The notes under the pieces were generated by a model. It was given only the letters and a program-made list of their open reading frames with translations, searched no databases and was not told the origin of the DNA. The translations under genes were made by a program, and so were the position numbers. A stretch of DNA of 47,978 bases from Bacteroidota bacterium (GTDB lineage: Bacteria > Bacteroidota > Bacteroidia > Chitinophagales > Chitinophagaceae). Where the stretch lies: contig JAFEAB010000041.1 of NCBI GenBank assembly GCA_018266615.1, positions 1 to 47,978 of the forward strand, given 5' to 3'. Positions 41,190-47,978 of the stretch are shown here, piece after piece. Numbering within the stretch: the first letter of the stretch is position 1; each line of letters opens with the position of its first letter.

Positions 41190-42299
41190 TTAAGTTAGTG
41201 CCGCTATTCTTTCATTGGTTATGTTACCATTATGGGAAATGCAAGCTCCTTTCACTAAATCATCCTCAAAATTCAGGGCCACATTCCCATCTTTATCAAT
41301 GATGAGTTTTAAGAAGTTTAAAATATTTTTTCCGTAAAGCCGGCTCGCATCAGCAGGCATGGTGCCGGGTAATTCTGAATTTCCAATGATGGTAACCCCG
41401 TTATAGGTTATGGTCTTGTTGTCTTTGGTTTGCTCTGTATTACCTCCCGAAGATGCCGCAATATCTACAATTACAGAACCGTGCTTCATGCTTTCGAGCA
41501 TGACATTGGTGATCAGGATGGGTGCTTTCTTACCCGGAATTTGGGCGGTGGTTACCACTACATCTGCTTTGGCCACTGCTTCGGCTATGCGTTGCTGTTG
41601 CTTTTGCCGGTATTCATCCGTTTGTTCTACGGCATACCCTCCTGCTTTGGAGGCATCAGCGGCGCCTTCTACTTCTACAAACTTAGCTCCCAGGCTTTGT
41701 ACTTCTTCCTTAACCGCAGGGCGGGTATCAAATACTTCCACCACAGCGCCCAGCCTCCTGGCGGTGGCAATGGCCTGGAGGCCGGCAACACCGGCACCCA
41801 GGATTAGCATTTTTGCGGGGGGGACGGTTCCGGCCGAGGTCATAAACATGGGGAAATACCTGGGAAACTGGTTGGCCGCAATCAATACTGCTTTATACCC
41901 CGCAATGTTTGCCTGGCTGCTTAGCACATCCATACTTTGGGCCCGGGTAGTGCGGGGAAGCATGTCCATACTAAACACCGTGAGGCCTTGGGAAGCAAGT
42001 TGTTTAATTTCCTGCGGATGATAGAGCGGAAGGAAAACGCCCAGTAGGATTTTCCCCTGCGGTAGCTCATCGGGAGGACGGTTAATACTCAAAATAAGGT
42101 CCGACTTCCGAATAACCTCTTCCCGGTTAACCAGTGAAGCCCCGCACTGTTCATAAACTTCATCGGAAATAAACGACCGAATACCTGCGCCTGATTCAAC
42201 GCAAACAGAAACGTTCATTTTTTTCAGTTGGGCAATATGTTCAGGGAAAAGAGAAACCCTGTTTTCAAATGCAGGTTCTTTCAGTACTCCTATGGTCAT
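41190..42299 (-). CDS. pntAa: NAD(P) transhydrogenase subunit alpha part 1 (NAD-binding)
   Basis: A 369-residue soluble domain I, related to alanine dehydrogenase. It starts MTIGVLKEPAFENRVSLFP. The NAD motif is LGAGVAGLQAIATARRLGAVVEVFDTRP, and the end has DIAASSGGNTEQT and the ALNFEDDLVKG tail. A TATCTTCG stretch 16 bp upstream may be a weak promoter, so the three pnt genes may form their own operon even though the methyltransferase gene ends only 31 bp upstream. Confidence 0.97.
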   Translation of the reverse strand: MTIGVLKEPAFENRVSLFPEHIAQLKKMNVSVCVESGAGIRSFISDEVYEQCGASLVNREEVIRKSDLILSINRPPDELPQGKILLGVFLPLYHPQEIKQLASQGLTVFSMDMLPRTTRAQSMDVLSSQANIAGYKAVLIAANQFPRYFPMFMTSAGTVPPAKMLILGAGVAGLQAIATARRLGAVVEVFDTRPAVKEEVQSLGAKFVEVEGAADASKAGGYAVEQTDEYRQKQQQRIAEAVAKADVVVTTAQIPGKKAPILITNVMLESMKHGSVIVDIAASSGGNTEQTKDNKTITYNGVTIIGNSELPGTMPADASRLYGKNILNFLKLIIDKDGNVALNFEDDLVKGACISHNGNITNERIAALT

Positions 42300-42330
42300 A
42301 ATTGAAATATCCTCCCGAAGATAAACAAAT

Positions 42331-43140
42331 TCAGTATCTGATTTTTATATGAACCGGTTCTTTAAAATCCGGCGAAACCAGGATTATCCCCATAAAAAAC
42401 AGGTCGATACTGCCCGTTACTGCCGGATGCGATTTTAATTGATCCCAGGCTGACTCCATTTCGGCACTCCAGTGGATATCATCAAAAATAAAAATGGAAT
42501 GTTTATGGGAGGCGGATAATAAGAGATTAAAATAGTGCAGGGTGGGTTCCATTCGGTGATTCCCATCAATAAACAGCAAATCAAGTGGTTTATTTAGGCC
42601 GGTAACAAATGCCGGGAGGGTGGAATCGAAATTTCCCAAATGAAGGGTGACATTTTTTAACCCCGATTTCAAAAAGCTTTCTTTTGCCTTTTCGGCAATC
42701 CCCGGGATGCCTTCGAACGTAAACAGTTCGCTATCCGGATTTGCACTGGCCAGGTATGTGCTGGTAACTCCCAGTGAAGTGCCTAATTCCAAAATCCGAA
42801 GGGCCTGATAATACGTTGCCATCCGGTACAACAACCGGGCATATTTTGGAGATTTCAACGAAGTGCTTGCAATAGAAGAAACCCTTCTTTGCCTGGTTTT
42901 TAGCTTTTCGGAGCCTGCTCCCAAATCGCTCACAGGAATGAATGAATGATCCCTTTTTAGTTCCCGGCGCCGGTTCTCTAATTTTGAAAATAGCTCCTTC
43001 TCTTTTTTATCCGGAACATACCTCAATATTTCCCGGATAAAATTGTATACAAAAGGGGAATGCACTCCATGCCCTTTTCCATTTGCAGCACGGAACAAAA
43101 AATTAAGATACTTAAATGCAATCTTTGATGGAGAATACAA
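42331..43140 (-). CDS. Class I SAM-dependent methyltransferase, O-methyltransferase-like
   Basis: A 269-residue protein. A non-conserved N-terminal region with HGVHSPFVYNFI precedes a Rossmann methyltransferase fold: ALRILELGTSLGVTSTYLA (motif I), LFTFEGIPGIAEKAKE and LDLLFIDGNHRMEPTLHYFNLLL (motif with Asp). It resembles the small-molecule O-methyltransferase group, but the substrate is unknown. It starts 11 bp after the dihydrofolate reductase stop, so it belongs to the thyA-folA transcript. Confidence 0.88.
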   Translation of the reverse strand: MYSPSKIAFKYLNFLFRAANGKGHGVHSPFVYNFIREILRYVPDKKEKELFSKLENRRRELKRDHSFIPVSDLGAGSEKLKTRQRRVSSIASTSLKSPKYARLLYRMATYYQALRILELGTSLGVTSTYLASANPDSELFTFEGIPGIAEKAKESFLKSGLKNVTLHLGNFDSTLPAFVTGLNKPLDLLFIDGNHRMEPTLHYFNLLLSASHKHSIFIFDDIHWSAEMESAWDQLKSHPAVTGSIDLFFMGIILVSPDFKEPVHIKIRY

Positions 43141-43151
43141 GCCGGTATAGA

Positions 43152-43652
43152 TTAGGTTGTTCGTTTATCCCAAACCTGGAAGGAATAGGAATAAGCATGT
43201 TTGTCGTCCGTTTCAAAATCATGATGGGAAGTCAGTTTCCACTTTTTTTCATCTATCCCCGGAAAAAATGCATCGGCATCCTTAAATTGGGCGTGAACCC
43301 GGGTGATATAGATCCGGTCTGCAGTTTCCATAGCGAGTTTATATATCTCACCGCCTCCAATCACAAAAATTTCTTTTGTGTTGGCCTTTTCGGCTTCCTT
43401 ATAGGCTTCCGGCAAACTGGATACCCGGATGGCCCCTTCCGCCTGCCAATTGGGATTTCGGGTAATTACAATATTTATCCTGCCTGGAAGCGGCTTGCCC
43501 ATGGCCTCAAAGGATTTCCGGCCCATGATTACCACCATGCCCCAGGTGGTATTTTTGAAGAAACGCATGTCGTTTGGCAGCGACCATAATAATTTACCAT
43601 CCCTGCCAATGGCATTGTTTTCAGAAGCGGCAACTACGAATGAAATCATCAC
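43152..43652 (-). CDS. folA: Dihydrofolate reductase
   Basis: A 166-residue DHFR. ENNAIGRDGKLLWSLPNDMRFFK supplies the catalytic Asp28 and the Met20-loop equivalent. VVIMGRKSFEAMGKPLPGRINIVITRN binds NADPH, and EIFVIGGGEIYKLAM is the third signature. It regenerates tetrahydrofolate consumed by thymidylate synthase, whose gene ends 4 bp upstream on the same strand. Confidence 0.97.
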   Translation of the reverse strand: MMISFVVAASENNAIGRDGKLLWSLPNDMRFFKNTTWGMVVIMGRKSFEAMGKPLPGRINIVITRNPNWQAEGAIRVSSLPEAYKEAEKANTKEIFVIGGGEIYKLAMETADRIYITRVHAQFKDADAFFPGIDEKKWKLTSHHDFETDDKHAYSYSFQVWDKRTT

Positions 43653-43656
43653 TTAA

Positions 43657-44469
43657 TTAAACGGCAACCTGGGCTTTAATGGCCGGGTGCGACTGGTAAT
43701 TTTTTAATTCAAAATCCTCAAAATTAAACTCAAATATATTCTTTATGGCAGGGTTAATGACCATTTCGGGTAATGCAAATGGGGTTCGGCTCAATTGCAA
43801 TTCAGCTTGTTCAAAATGATTCCTGTATAAATGAACATCTCCAAAGGAATGAACAAAATCGCCCAAATCCATATCACAAACCTGTGCAATCATCAGGGTA
43901 AGTAAAGCATAGGAAGCGATATTGAAAGGTACTCCCAAAAATACATCTGCACTTCGTTGGTAAAGCTGGCAACTTAATTTCCTCCTGCCTTTTTCATTGG
44001 GAGGCGAAGTATAAAATTGAAAAAGGCAATGGCAGGGCATCAGTTTCATTTTTGGCAAATCGGCTACATTCCATGCACTCACCAGCAACCGGCGGCTATC
44101 GGGGTTGGCTTTTAATTGGCTGATCAAATCTGATATCTGGTCCGTCTCCACAGCATTGGCCCCCTCCCAACTTCTCCACTGTTTGCCATATACCGGACCG
44201 AGATTCCCTTTATCATCCGCCCATTCATCCCATATAGAAACCTTATTATCTTTCAGGAAGGCAATATTGGTATCTCCTCTCAGAAACCAGAGCAATTCAT
44301 AGATAATACTTTTAAGATGGGTTTTTTTGGTGGTAACCAGCGGAAAACCCGATGCCAGGTTAAAGCGCATCTGATATCCAAACACACTGCGGGTACCAGT
44401 ACCAGTCCGATCCTGTTTATCAGCCCCATTTTCCATCACGTATTTTAGCAAATCGAGGTATTGTTGCAT
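43657..44469 (-). CDS. thyA: Thymidylate synthase
   Basis: A 270-residue classical ThyA that converts dUMP to dTMP with methylene-tetrahydrofolate. Phosphate-binding Arg21 is in DRTGTGTRS. The nucleophile Cys146 is in [12 protein letters not shown], with paired arginines in [11 protein letters not shown], and NIASYALLT and [11 protein letters not shown] follow. A short insert ([10 protein letters not shown]) near residue 154 makes it a little longer than E. coli ThyA. TAATTTG lies 5 nt before the ATG and may be the promoter box. Confidence 0.97.
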   Translation of the reverse strand: MQQYLDLLKYVMENGADKQDRTGTGTRSVFGYQMRFNLASGFPLVTTKKTHLKSIIYELLWFLRGDTNIAFLKDNKVSIWDEWADDKGNLGPVYGKQWRSWEGANAVETDQISDLISQLKANPDSRRLLVSAWNVADLPKMKLMPCHCLFQFYTSPPNEKGRRKLSCQLYQRSADVFLGVPFNIASYALLTLMIAQVCDMDLGDFVHSFGDVHLYRNHFEQAELQLSRTPFALPEMVINPAIKNIFEFNFEDFELKNYQSHPAIKAQVAV

Positions 44470-44621
44470 GGCTGCAAATTACTTTAAAATCGGGCCCAGG
44501 TATATGCAAGGATCCAACATTTTCTCCCGAATCCCAACCCATTATGGAAATTAATGATACAATACAAATTCGTTAAAGAAAAAATCCCAGCCCTATTCCC
44601 ACCCCCCGCCAGATTGAATGT

Positions 44622-44629
44622 TATCTTTG
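44622..44629 (+). promoter_or_regulatory. Bacteroidota -7 box (TATCTTTG) abutting mnmA
   Basis: A perfect TAnnTTTG box, then CACA, then the mnmA ATG at 44634. Initiation 5-7 nt after the box would leave no leader. No obvious -33 TTTG was seen. Confidence 0.5.
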
Positions 44630-44633
44630 CACA

Positions 44634-45740
44634 ATGAGCAGGAAGGGAAAGGTTTTGGTAGCCATGAGTGGCGGAATAGACAGTACCGTTACCGCATTAA
44701 TGTTGAACCAACAGGGATATGAGGTAATTGGAATTACCATGAAAACATGGGACTATGCGACCAGTGTGGGGGCATCCTCTAAGAAAGAAACTGGTTGTTG
44801 TAATATCGACAGCTTTAACGATGCCCGGCTGGCCGCAGTTCAACATGGGTTTCCTCATTTTATTCTCGATATACGGGATGAGTTTGGCGATTTTGTAATT
44901 GAAAATTTTGTAGAAGAATATATTGCAGGCCGTACACCCAACCCCTGTGTCCTCTGCAATACCCATATTAAATGGAGGGCATTGCTAAAAAGAGCCGACG
45001 CCCTGGATTGCGAATTCATTGCTACCGGCCATTATGCTCAGGTCTCAAAATCGCAGGAAGGCCGGTATTTCATCCAAAAGGGAACGGACGAAAATAAAGA
45101 CCAAAGCTATGCACTGTGGGGGCTCCAACAGGACTTGCTTTCGCGGACAATCCTTCCCCTTGGTACCTATCGTAAACCAGAAATCCGGCAAATGGCCGTA
45201 GAATTCGGCTATCCAGAATTAGCAAAAAAGAATGAGAGCTATGAAATATGCTTTATTCCCGACAACGATTACCGGGGTTTCCTGAAAAGACGGGTCCCGG
45301 GGTTGGAAGGCAGGGTTGCCGGAGGAAATTTTACTGACCCAATAGGTAATATCCTGGGAAAGCATAAGGGATACCCCTTTTATACGGTTGGACAAAGAAA
45401 GGGATTGGACATAGCTTTAGGAAAACCTGTTTTTGTTACACGGATAATTCCTGAAACCAACACAGTTATTTTGGGTGATGAAGACGATTTACGGGAACAA
45501 TTAATGCGGGTTTCCAAAATTAACTGGCAAAAATATGGCGGCCTTGAAACACCGATGGATTCTCTGGTTAAAATCAGATATAAGGACCCCGGAACCCTGG
45601 CATCCATCCTGCCATACGAAAATGGGGTGGAAGTACGTTTTTATGATCCCGTAAAGGGCATCGCTCCCGGCCAGAGTGCCGTATTTTATGAAGGAAGCGA
45701 TGTAATTGGCGGGGGAGTAATTCAGAGGCTTACCATGTAA
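44634..45740 (+). CDS. mnmA: tRNA 2-thiouridine(34) synthase
   Basis: A 368-residue thiolase that adds sulfur to U34 of Lys, Glu and Gln tRNAs. The PP-loop MSGGIDST is at 11-18. The catalytic Cys pair is Cys105 in NPCVLCNTHIKW and Cys206 in YEICFIPDNDYRGF. Domain motifs include IATGHYAQ, KDQSYALWGL and the C-terminal beta-barrel ending AVFYEGSDVIGGGVI. The start follows a promoter box by 4 nt. Confidence 0.97.
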   Translation: MSRKGKVLVAMSGGIDSTVTALMLNQQGYEVIGITMKTWDYATSVGASSKKETGCCNIDSFNDARLAAVQHGFPHFILDIRDEFGDFVIENFVEEYIAGRTPNPCVLCNTHIKWRALLKRADALDCEFIATGHYAQVSKSQEGRYFIQKGTDENKDQSYALWGLQQDLLSRTILPLGTYRKPEIRQMAVEFGYPELAKKNESYEICFIPDNDYRGFLKRRVPGLEGRVAGGNFTDPIGNILGKHKGYPFYTVGQRKGLDIALGKPVFVTRIIPETNTVILGDEDDLREQLMRVSKINWQKYGGLETPMDSLVKIRYKDPGTLASILPYENGVEVRFYDPVKGIAPGQSAVFYEGSDVIGGGVIQRLTM

Positions 45741-45787
45741 AGCAACATAAAAAGTTATTTTGCAGTCTTACCGTAGTAATTAATACC

Positions 45788-46537
45788 ATGAAGAAAATAT
45801 TTTTTCTCCTTTTAATTTCCTGCCTCACGGCTGGTATTTTATTTTCTTGCAAAAAATCGACCCAGGATTTTATAACGCCAGCCATTAGCAAGTATGTACC
45901 GCTGGAGGTGGGGAAATATATTGTTTACCGGCTCGATTCTCTGGTATTTGTTGATTTTGGAACCAATACCCAAACCCACAGTTATGAAGTTAAGTACGAG
46001 GTTTCCGATTCCCTGACCGATAACCTGAACAGAAAGGCTTTTCGCATTACCCGATTTATCAGAGTAAACAATACACAAAATTGGACTCCCGATAATACAT
46101 TTATGGCAGTAAATTACGGCACCGGTTACGAATTCGTTGAAAACAACCTTCGTTTTATTAAATTAAAGCAACCCATTCGAAATGATTATTCCTGGAAAGG
46201 AAATTCTTTTATCGACACCTATTCCACTGATTCTCCGGTGCGGTATATGGATGATTGGGATTATGTATATGCCGATGTGGGACAGCCGCTGCAGCTTACC
46301 AATTTTAGTCTCCCCAACACCATTACGGTAAATGAACGGGATGAAGTAATTGGAAATCCCGATGACCCGCAATCTTATGCGGAGAAGAATATTTCGAAAG
46401 AAGTGTATGCAGAAGATATTGGCCTGGTTTACCGCCAGTTTTTACACACCGAGTATCAACCTCCGGTAACCGGCTCACCCGGCCATTTTGTAGATGGATC
46501 TTACGGAGTTACCCTGGAAATGATTGATCACAATTAA
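45788..46537 (+). CDS. Putative lipoprotein of unknown function
   Basis: A 249-residue protein with a lipoprotein signal peptide: MKKIFFLLLISCLTAG, then ILFSC with the lipidated Cys21. The following KK rather than a G-D-x string does not decide its membrane. The mature part is rich in Tyr, Asp and Asn and appears beta-structured (VPLEVGKYIVYRLDSLVF, YEVKYEVSDSLTD), as in many Bacteroidota DUF-type lipoproteins. I do not recognise the family. It lies 47 bp after mnmA and is convergent with the DinB gene (1-bp gap). Confidence 0.85.
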   Translation: MKKIFFLLLISCLTAGILFSCKKSTQDFITPAISKYVPLEVGKYIVYRLDSLVFVDFGTNTQTHSYEVKYEVSDSLTDNLNRKAFRITRFIRVNNTQNWTPDNTFMAVNYGTGYEFVENNLRFIKLKQPIRNDYSWKGNSFIDTYSTDSPVRYMDDWDYVYADVGQPLQLTNFSLPNTITVNERDEVIGNPDDPQSYAEKNISKEVYAEDIGLVYRQFLHTEYQPPVTGSPGHFVDGSYGVTLEMIDHN

Positions 46538-46538
46538 T

Positions 46539-47030
46539 TTATTTCTTTCTGGTAAAAACAATAAAATCAGTTGCCGGAATTTCCTTACCCCCTAATTGAT
46601 GCAGCATCGTAACCAACTGACCCCGGTGATAACTTTGGTGAATAAACAAATGCAGTAATACTTCCCGCACGGGTTGTTTATAACGGTTCCTTTTTGAATC
46701 GAAATATATAAACTCGTGGTTGATGGCAGCCTCACTGGAATTTCCGATCCAATTTATCCAATCCTGAGATTGCGACTTCCATTTTGATACCAATTCTTTC
46801 TCCGAACCGTTAAATGTTTCCATAGGCAAATCAATTATCTCCTTTAGCTTAACACGCTGCCACCAAACGGATTCCGCATTCCACATATGCAACATGGTTA
46901 AACGAAGGCTGGCAAAACTGCTGCTTAGGTTTTGGATTATATGTTCGGGAGGCAAGGTAAGAATACGGTCGGCCAACCTGGAATTGGCCCAAAGATTATA
47001 TTGGGAAAGTTGGAGAATAGATTCTTTCAT
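46539..47030 (-). CDS. DinB-family protein
   Basis: A 163-residue four-helix bundle protein with the family's ends: LSQYNLWANSRLADRILTLPPEHI at the N-terminus, where helix 1 starts, HMWNAESVWWQR in helix 2 with the first His, and FIHQSYHRGQLVTMLHQLG near the C-terminus with the two His of the metal site. Members act as metal-dependent transferases or thiol-linked enzymes; the function here is unknown despite the DNA-damage name. Confidence 0.92.
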   Translation of the reverse strand: MKESILQLSQYNLWANSRLADRILTLPPEHIIQNLSSSFASLRLTMLHMWNAESVWWQRVKLKEIIDLPMETFNGSEKELVSKWKSQSQDWINWIGNSSEAAINHEFIYFDSKRNRYKQPVREVLLHLFIHQSYHRGQLVTMLHQLGGKEIPATDFIVFTRKK

Positions 47031-47586
47031 ATTTACATGAGAATTTAAAATTTTTCATCAGAATTACCGTGTTCAATTGAAATGAAAAGTGATGTCAAAT
47101 TTAATTTAATTCCAGGCAAACTTTTCACAGAACAAAAAATATCGACAAACTATTCCACCCTATACACATTGTTTAAATACATAAATCCCATTTTAAGCAA
47201 GGGCAGGAAAATAATGCATAAGAACATCGAAAATGTGCCTTTTTTGTAGGGAAGATTGCCGAACAAAAATAAAATCTGACTGAATATTATTTAGTTTCAA
47301 TTTTTGGCTTTTGTTTTCAAATTTAATATTTTGAATTCGGGGGAACCGGGGCGCAGCCCCGGGGGGCCAAGGGAAAAATAATATATTCAAAATCAAATTT
47401 TTCGTTCTGAACATGCTGATTCCATCCCGATTTCAGGAGGAACCATTTTTTGCTTGAAAAAAGTCAGTTGTTACCTATTTATTCAGCCACAAAATAATTC
47501 TAAATCTCCCGCTTCACTTATCAACCTACTTTTATTAAACAGGTTATTCTGCAGTACCTTGCCAACAACAAAAACTCAGGAAGAAC
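47031..47586. other. Divergent intergenic region holding the palindromic element
   Basis: About 556 bp between the DinB and GNAT starts. It is strongly AT-rich apart from the GC core at 47338-47372. A TACCTTG box at 47555-47561 may be the promoter of the acetyltransferase. Short frames such as 47193-47414 run through the palindrome and are not believed to be genes. Confidence 0.5.
47314..47405. repeat. Palindromic repeat-like element (REP/MITE-like)
   Basis: Nested inverted repeats. The inner hairpin CCGGGGC (47346-47352) / GCCCCGG (47356-47362) has a GCA loop. The outer arms ATTTTGAAT (47328-47336) / ATTCAAAAT (47385-47393) are perfect over 9 bp, with AAATTT (47319-47324 and 47395-47400) beyond. 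The centre is almost pure GC in an AT-rich region. It sits between divergent genes, where a terminator is not needed. No transposase is nearby. Confidence 0.7.
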
Positions 47587-47978
47587 ATGAAATTTACAAT
47601 CCGGGAAGCCGAAATAAATGATTGCGAAAGAATGATGGAACTAATTAAAGAACTCGCCATTTTCGAAAAAGAACCAGATGCCGTAACCGTTCCATTCAAC
47701 CATTTTGTAAAGTGTGGCTTTGGCCCCTCCCCGATCTGGAAGGCCATCGTTGCCGAAATAGAAGAACCGGATGGTAACAGGTGGATTCCGGGGTTCGCAA
47801 TATATTACTCAAGGTACAGTACCTGGAAAGGGAAGAGGCTTTATCTCGAAGACCTGATTGTTACCGAAGAAATGCGGGGTAAAGGGCTTGGTAAATTATT
47901 GTTTGAATGGTTAATAGATAAAGCTAAGCAACTGGGATATACCGGCATGACCTGGCAGGTGCTGGATTGGAATCAGCC
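47587..47978 (+). CDS. GNAT family N-acetyltransferase (3' truncated)
   Basis: Opens at ATG 47587 (MKFTIREAEINDCERMMELIKELA) and stays open to the window end, about 130 residues. The GNAT core is visible: GFAIYYSRYSTWKGKRLYLEDLIV (beta4), then the acetyl-CoA loop EEMRGKGLGKLLFEWL and WQVLDWNQ. This follows the diamine (spermidine/spermine) acetyltransferase-like pattern, with the region FEKEPDAVTV typical of that subgroup. The substrate is not certain. The end lies outside the window. Confidence 0.9.
   Translation, partial: MKFTIREAEINDCERMMELIKELAIFEKEPDAVTVPFNHFVKCGFGPSPIWKAIVAEIEEPDGNRWIPGFAIYYSRYSTWKGKRLYLEDLIVTEEMRGKGLGKLLFEWLIDKAKQLGYTGMTWQVLDWNQ

Noticed and set aside
1..47978. tRNA, rRNA, insertion sequence, prophage or defence system
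   Set aside because: No cloverleaf, transposase, integrase, phage structural or nuclease/defence gene was recognised; the gene content is ordinary chromosomal.

Overview
The window looks like a chromosomal segment of an aerobic Bacteroidota bacterium, probably Chitinophagaceae or a close relative. Supporting signs are a type IX secretion (T9SS) pair (a PorP/SprF-like protein and a giant protein with a type-B gliding-motility C-terminal domain), TAnnTTTG-type promoter boxes in place of sigma70 -35/-10 boxes, very weak Shine-Dalgarno signals, a Bacteroidota-style Mrp protein, and lipoproteins and TonB-linked envelope genes of that phylum. The taxonomy is an inference from gene content; no rRNA or tRNA gene was seen.

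Layout. 1-396: 3' end of a probable class I isoprenoid synthase-like gene. 400-5828 (minus): FAH-family hydrolase, peptidyl-tRNA hydrolase, FtsK, a DUF423 membrane protein, shikimate kinase and a secreted carboxypeptidase-D-like regulatory domain protein. 6017-7764 (plus): Mrp ATPase and a DUF2975 membrane protein with no recognisable start codon. 7874-14651: a divergent tryptophan/kynurenine catabolic cluster. ACMSD and 3-hydroxyanthranilate dioxygenase lie on minus; 2-aminomuconate semialdehyde dehydrogenase, an RidA-type 2-aminomuconate deaminase, kynureninase, kynurenine 3-monooxygenase and a PaiB-like FMN-binding protein lie on plus. Then come pyrF and a 1.26-kb non-coding region with four copies of an approximately 85-bp structured repeat. 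16920-21451: GDSL hydrolase, heme oxygenase, a 51-residue membrane peptide, glutaryl-CoA dehydrogenase, 3-hydroxybutyryl-CoA dehydrogenase and a YjbR protein. 21670-26847 (minus): porP and the 1411-residue repeat adhesin-like protein.

26920-37054: YigZ, RibD, PrmC, ExbD/ExbB, a cupin, an SPFH protein, peptidase T, an FKBP isomerase, NamZ-like DUF1343, Fmt and a LysM/RlpA-like protein. 37106-47030: RsmF-like RNA methyltransferase, alpha/beta hydrolase, three-gene proton-translocating transhydrogenase (pntAa-pntAb-pntB), a methyltransferase, DHFR, thymidylate synthase, MnmA, a lipoprotein and DinB. The window ends inside a GNAT acetyltransferase, preceded by an approximately 90-bp palindromic repeat element.

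How the genes work together: the kynurenine cluster converts kynurenine through 3-hydroxykynurenine, 3-hydroxyanthranilate and 2-aminomuconate. Glutaryl-CoA dehydrogenase and 3-hydroxybutyryl-CoA dehydrogenase about 5 kb away could handle the lower part of a mammalian-like route to acetoacetyl-CoA. Tryptophan dioxygenase, kynurenine formamidase and the enzymes joining 2-aminomuconate to glutaryl-CoA are not in the window. thyA-folA and the transhydrogenase genes form a compact thymidylate/NADPH neighbourhood.

Most notable non-coding signals: the four-copy hairpin repeat with compensatory-looking base changes, and a recurrent geometry in which a TAnnTTTG-like box sits exactly 4 nt before a start codon, which suggests leaderless transcripts.
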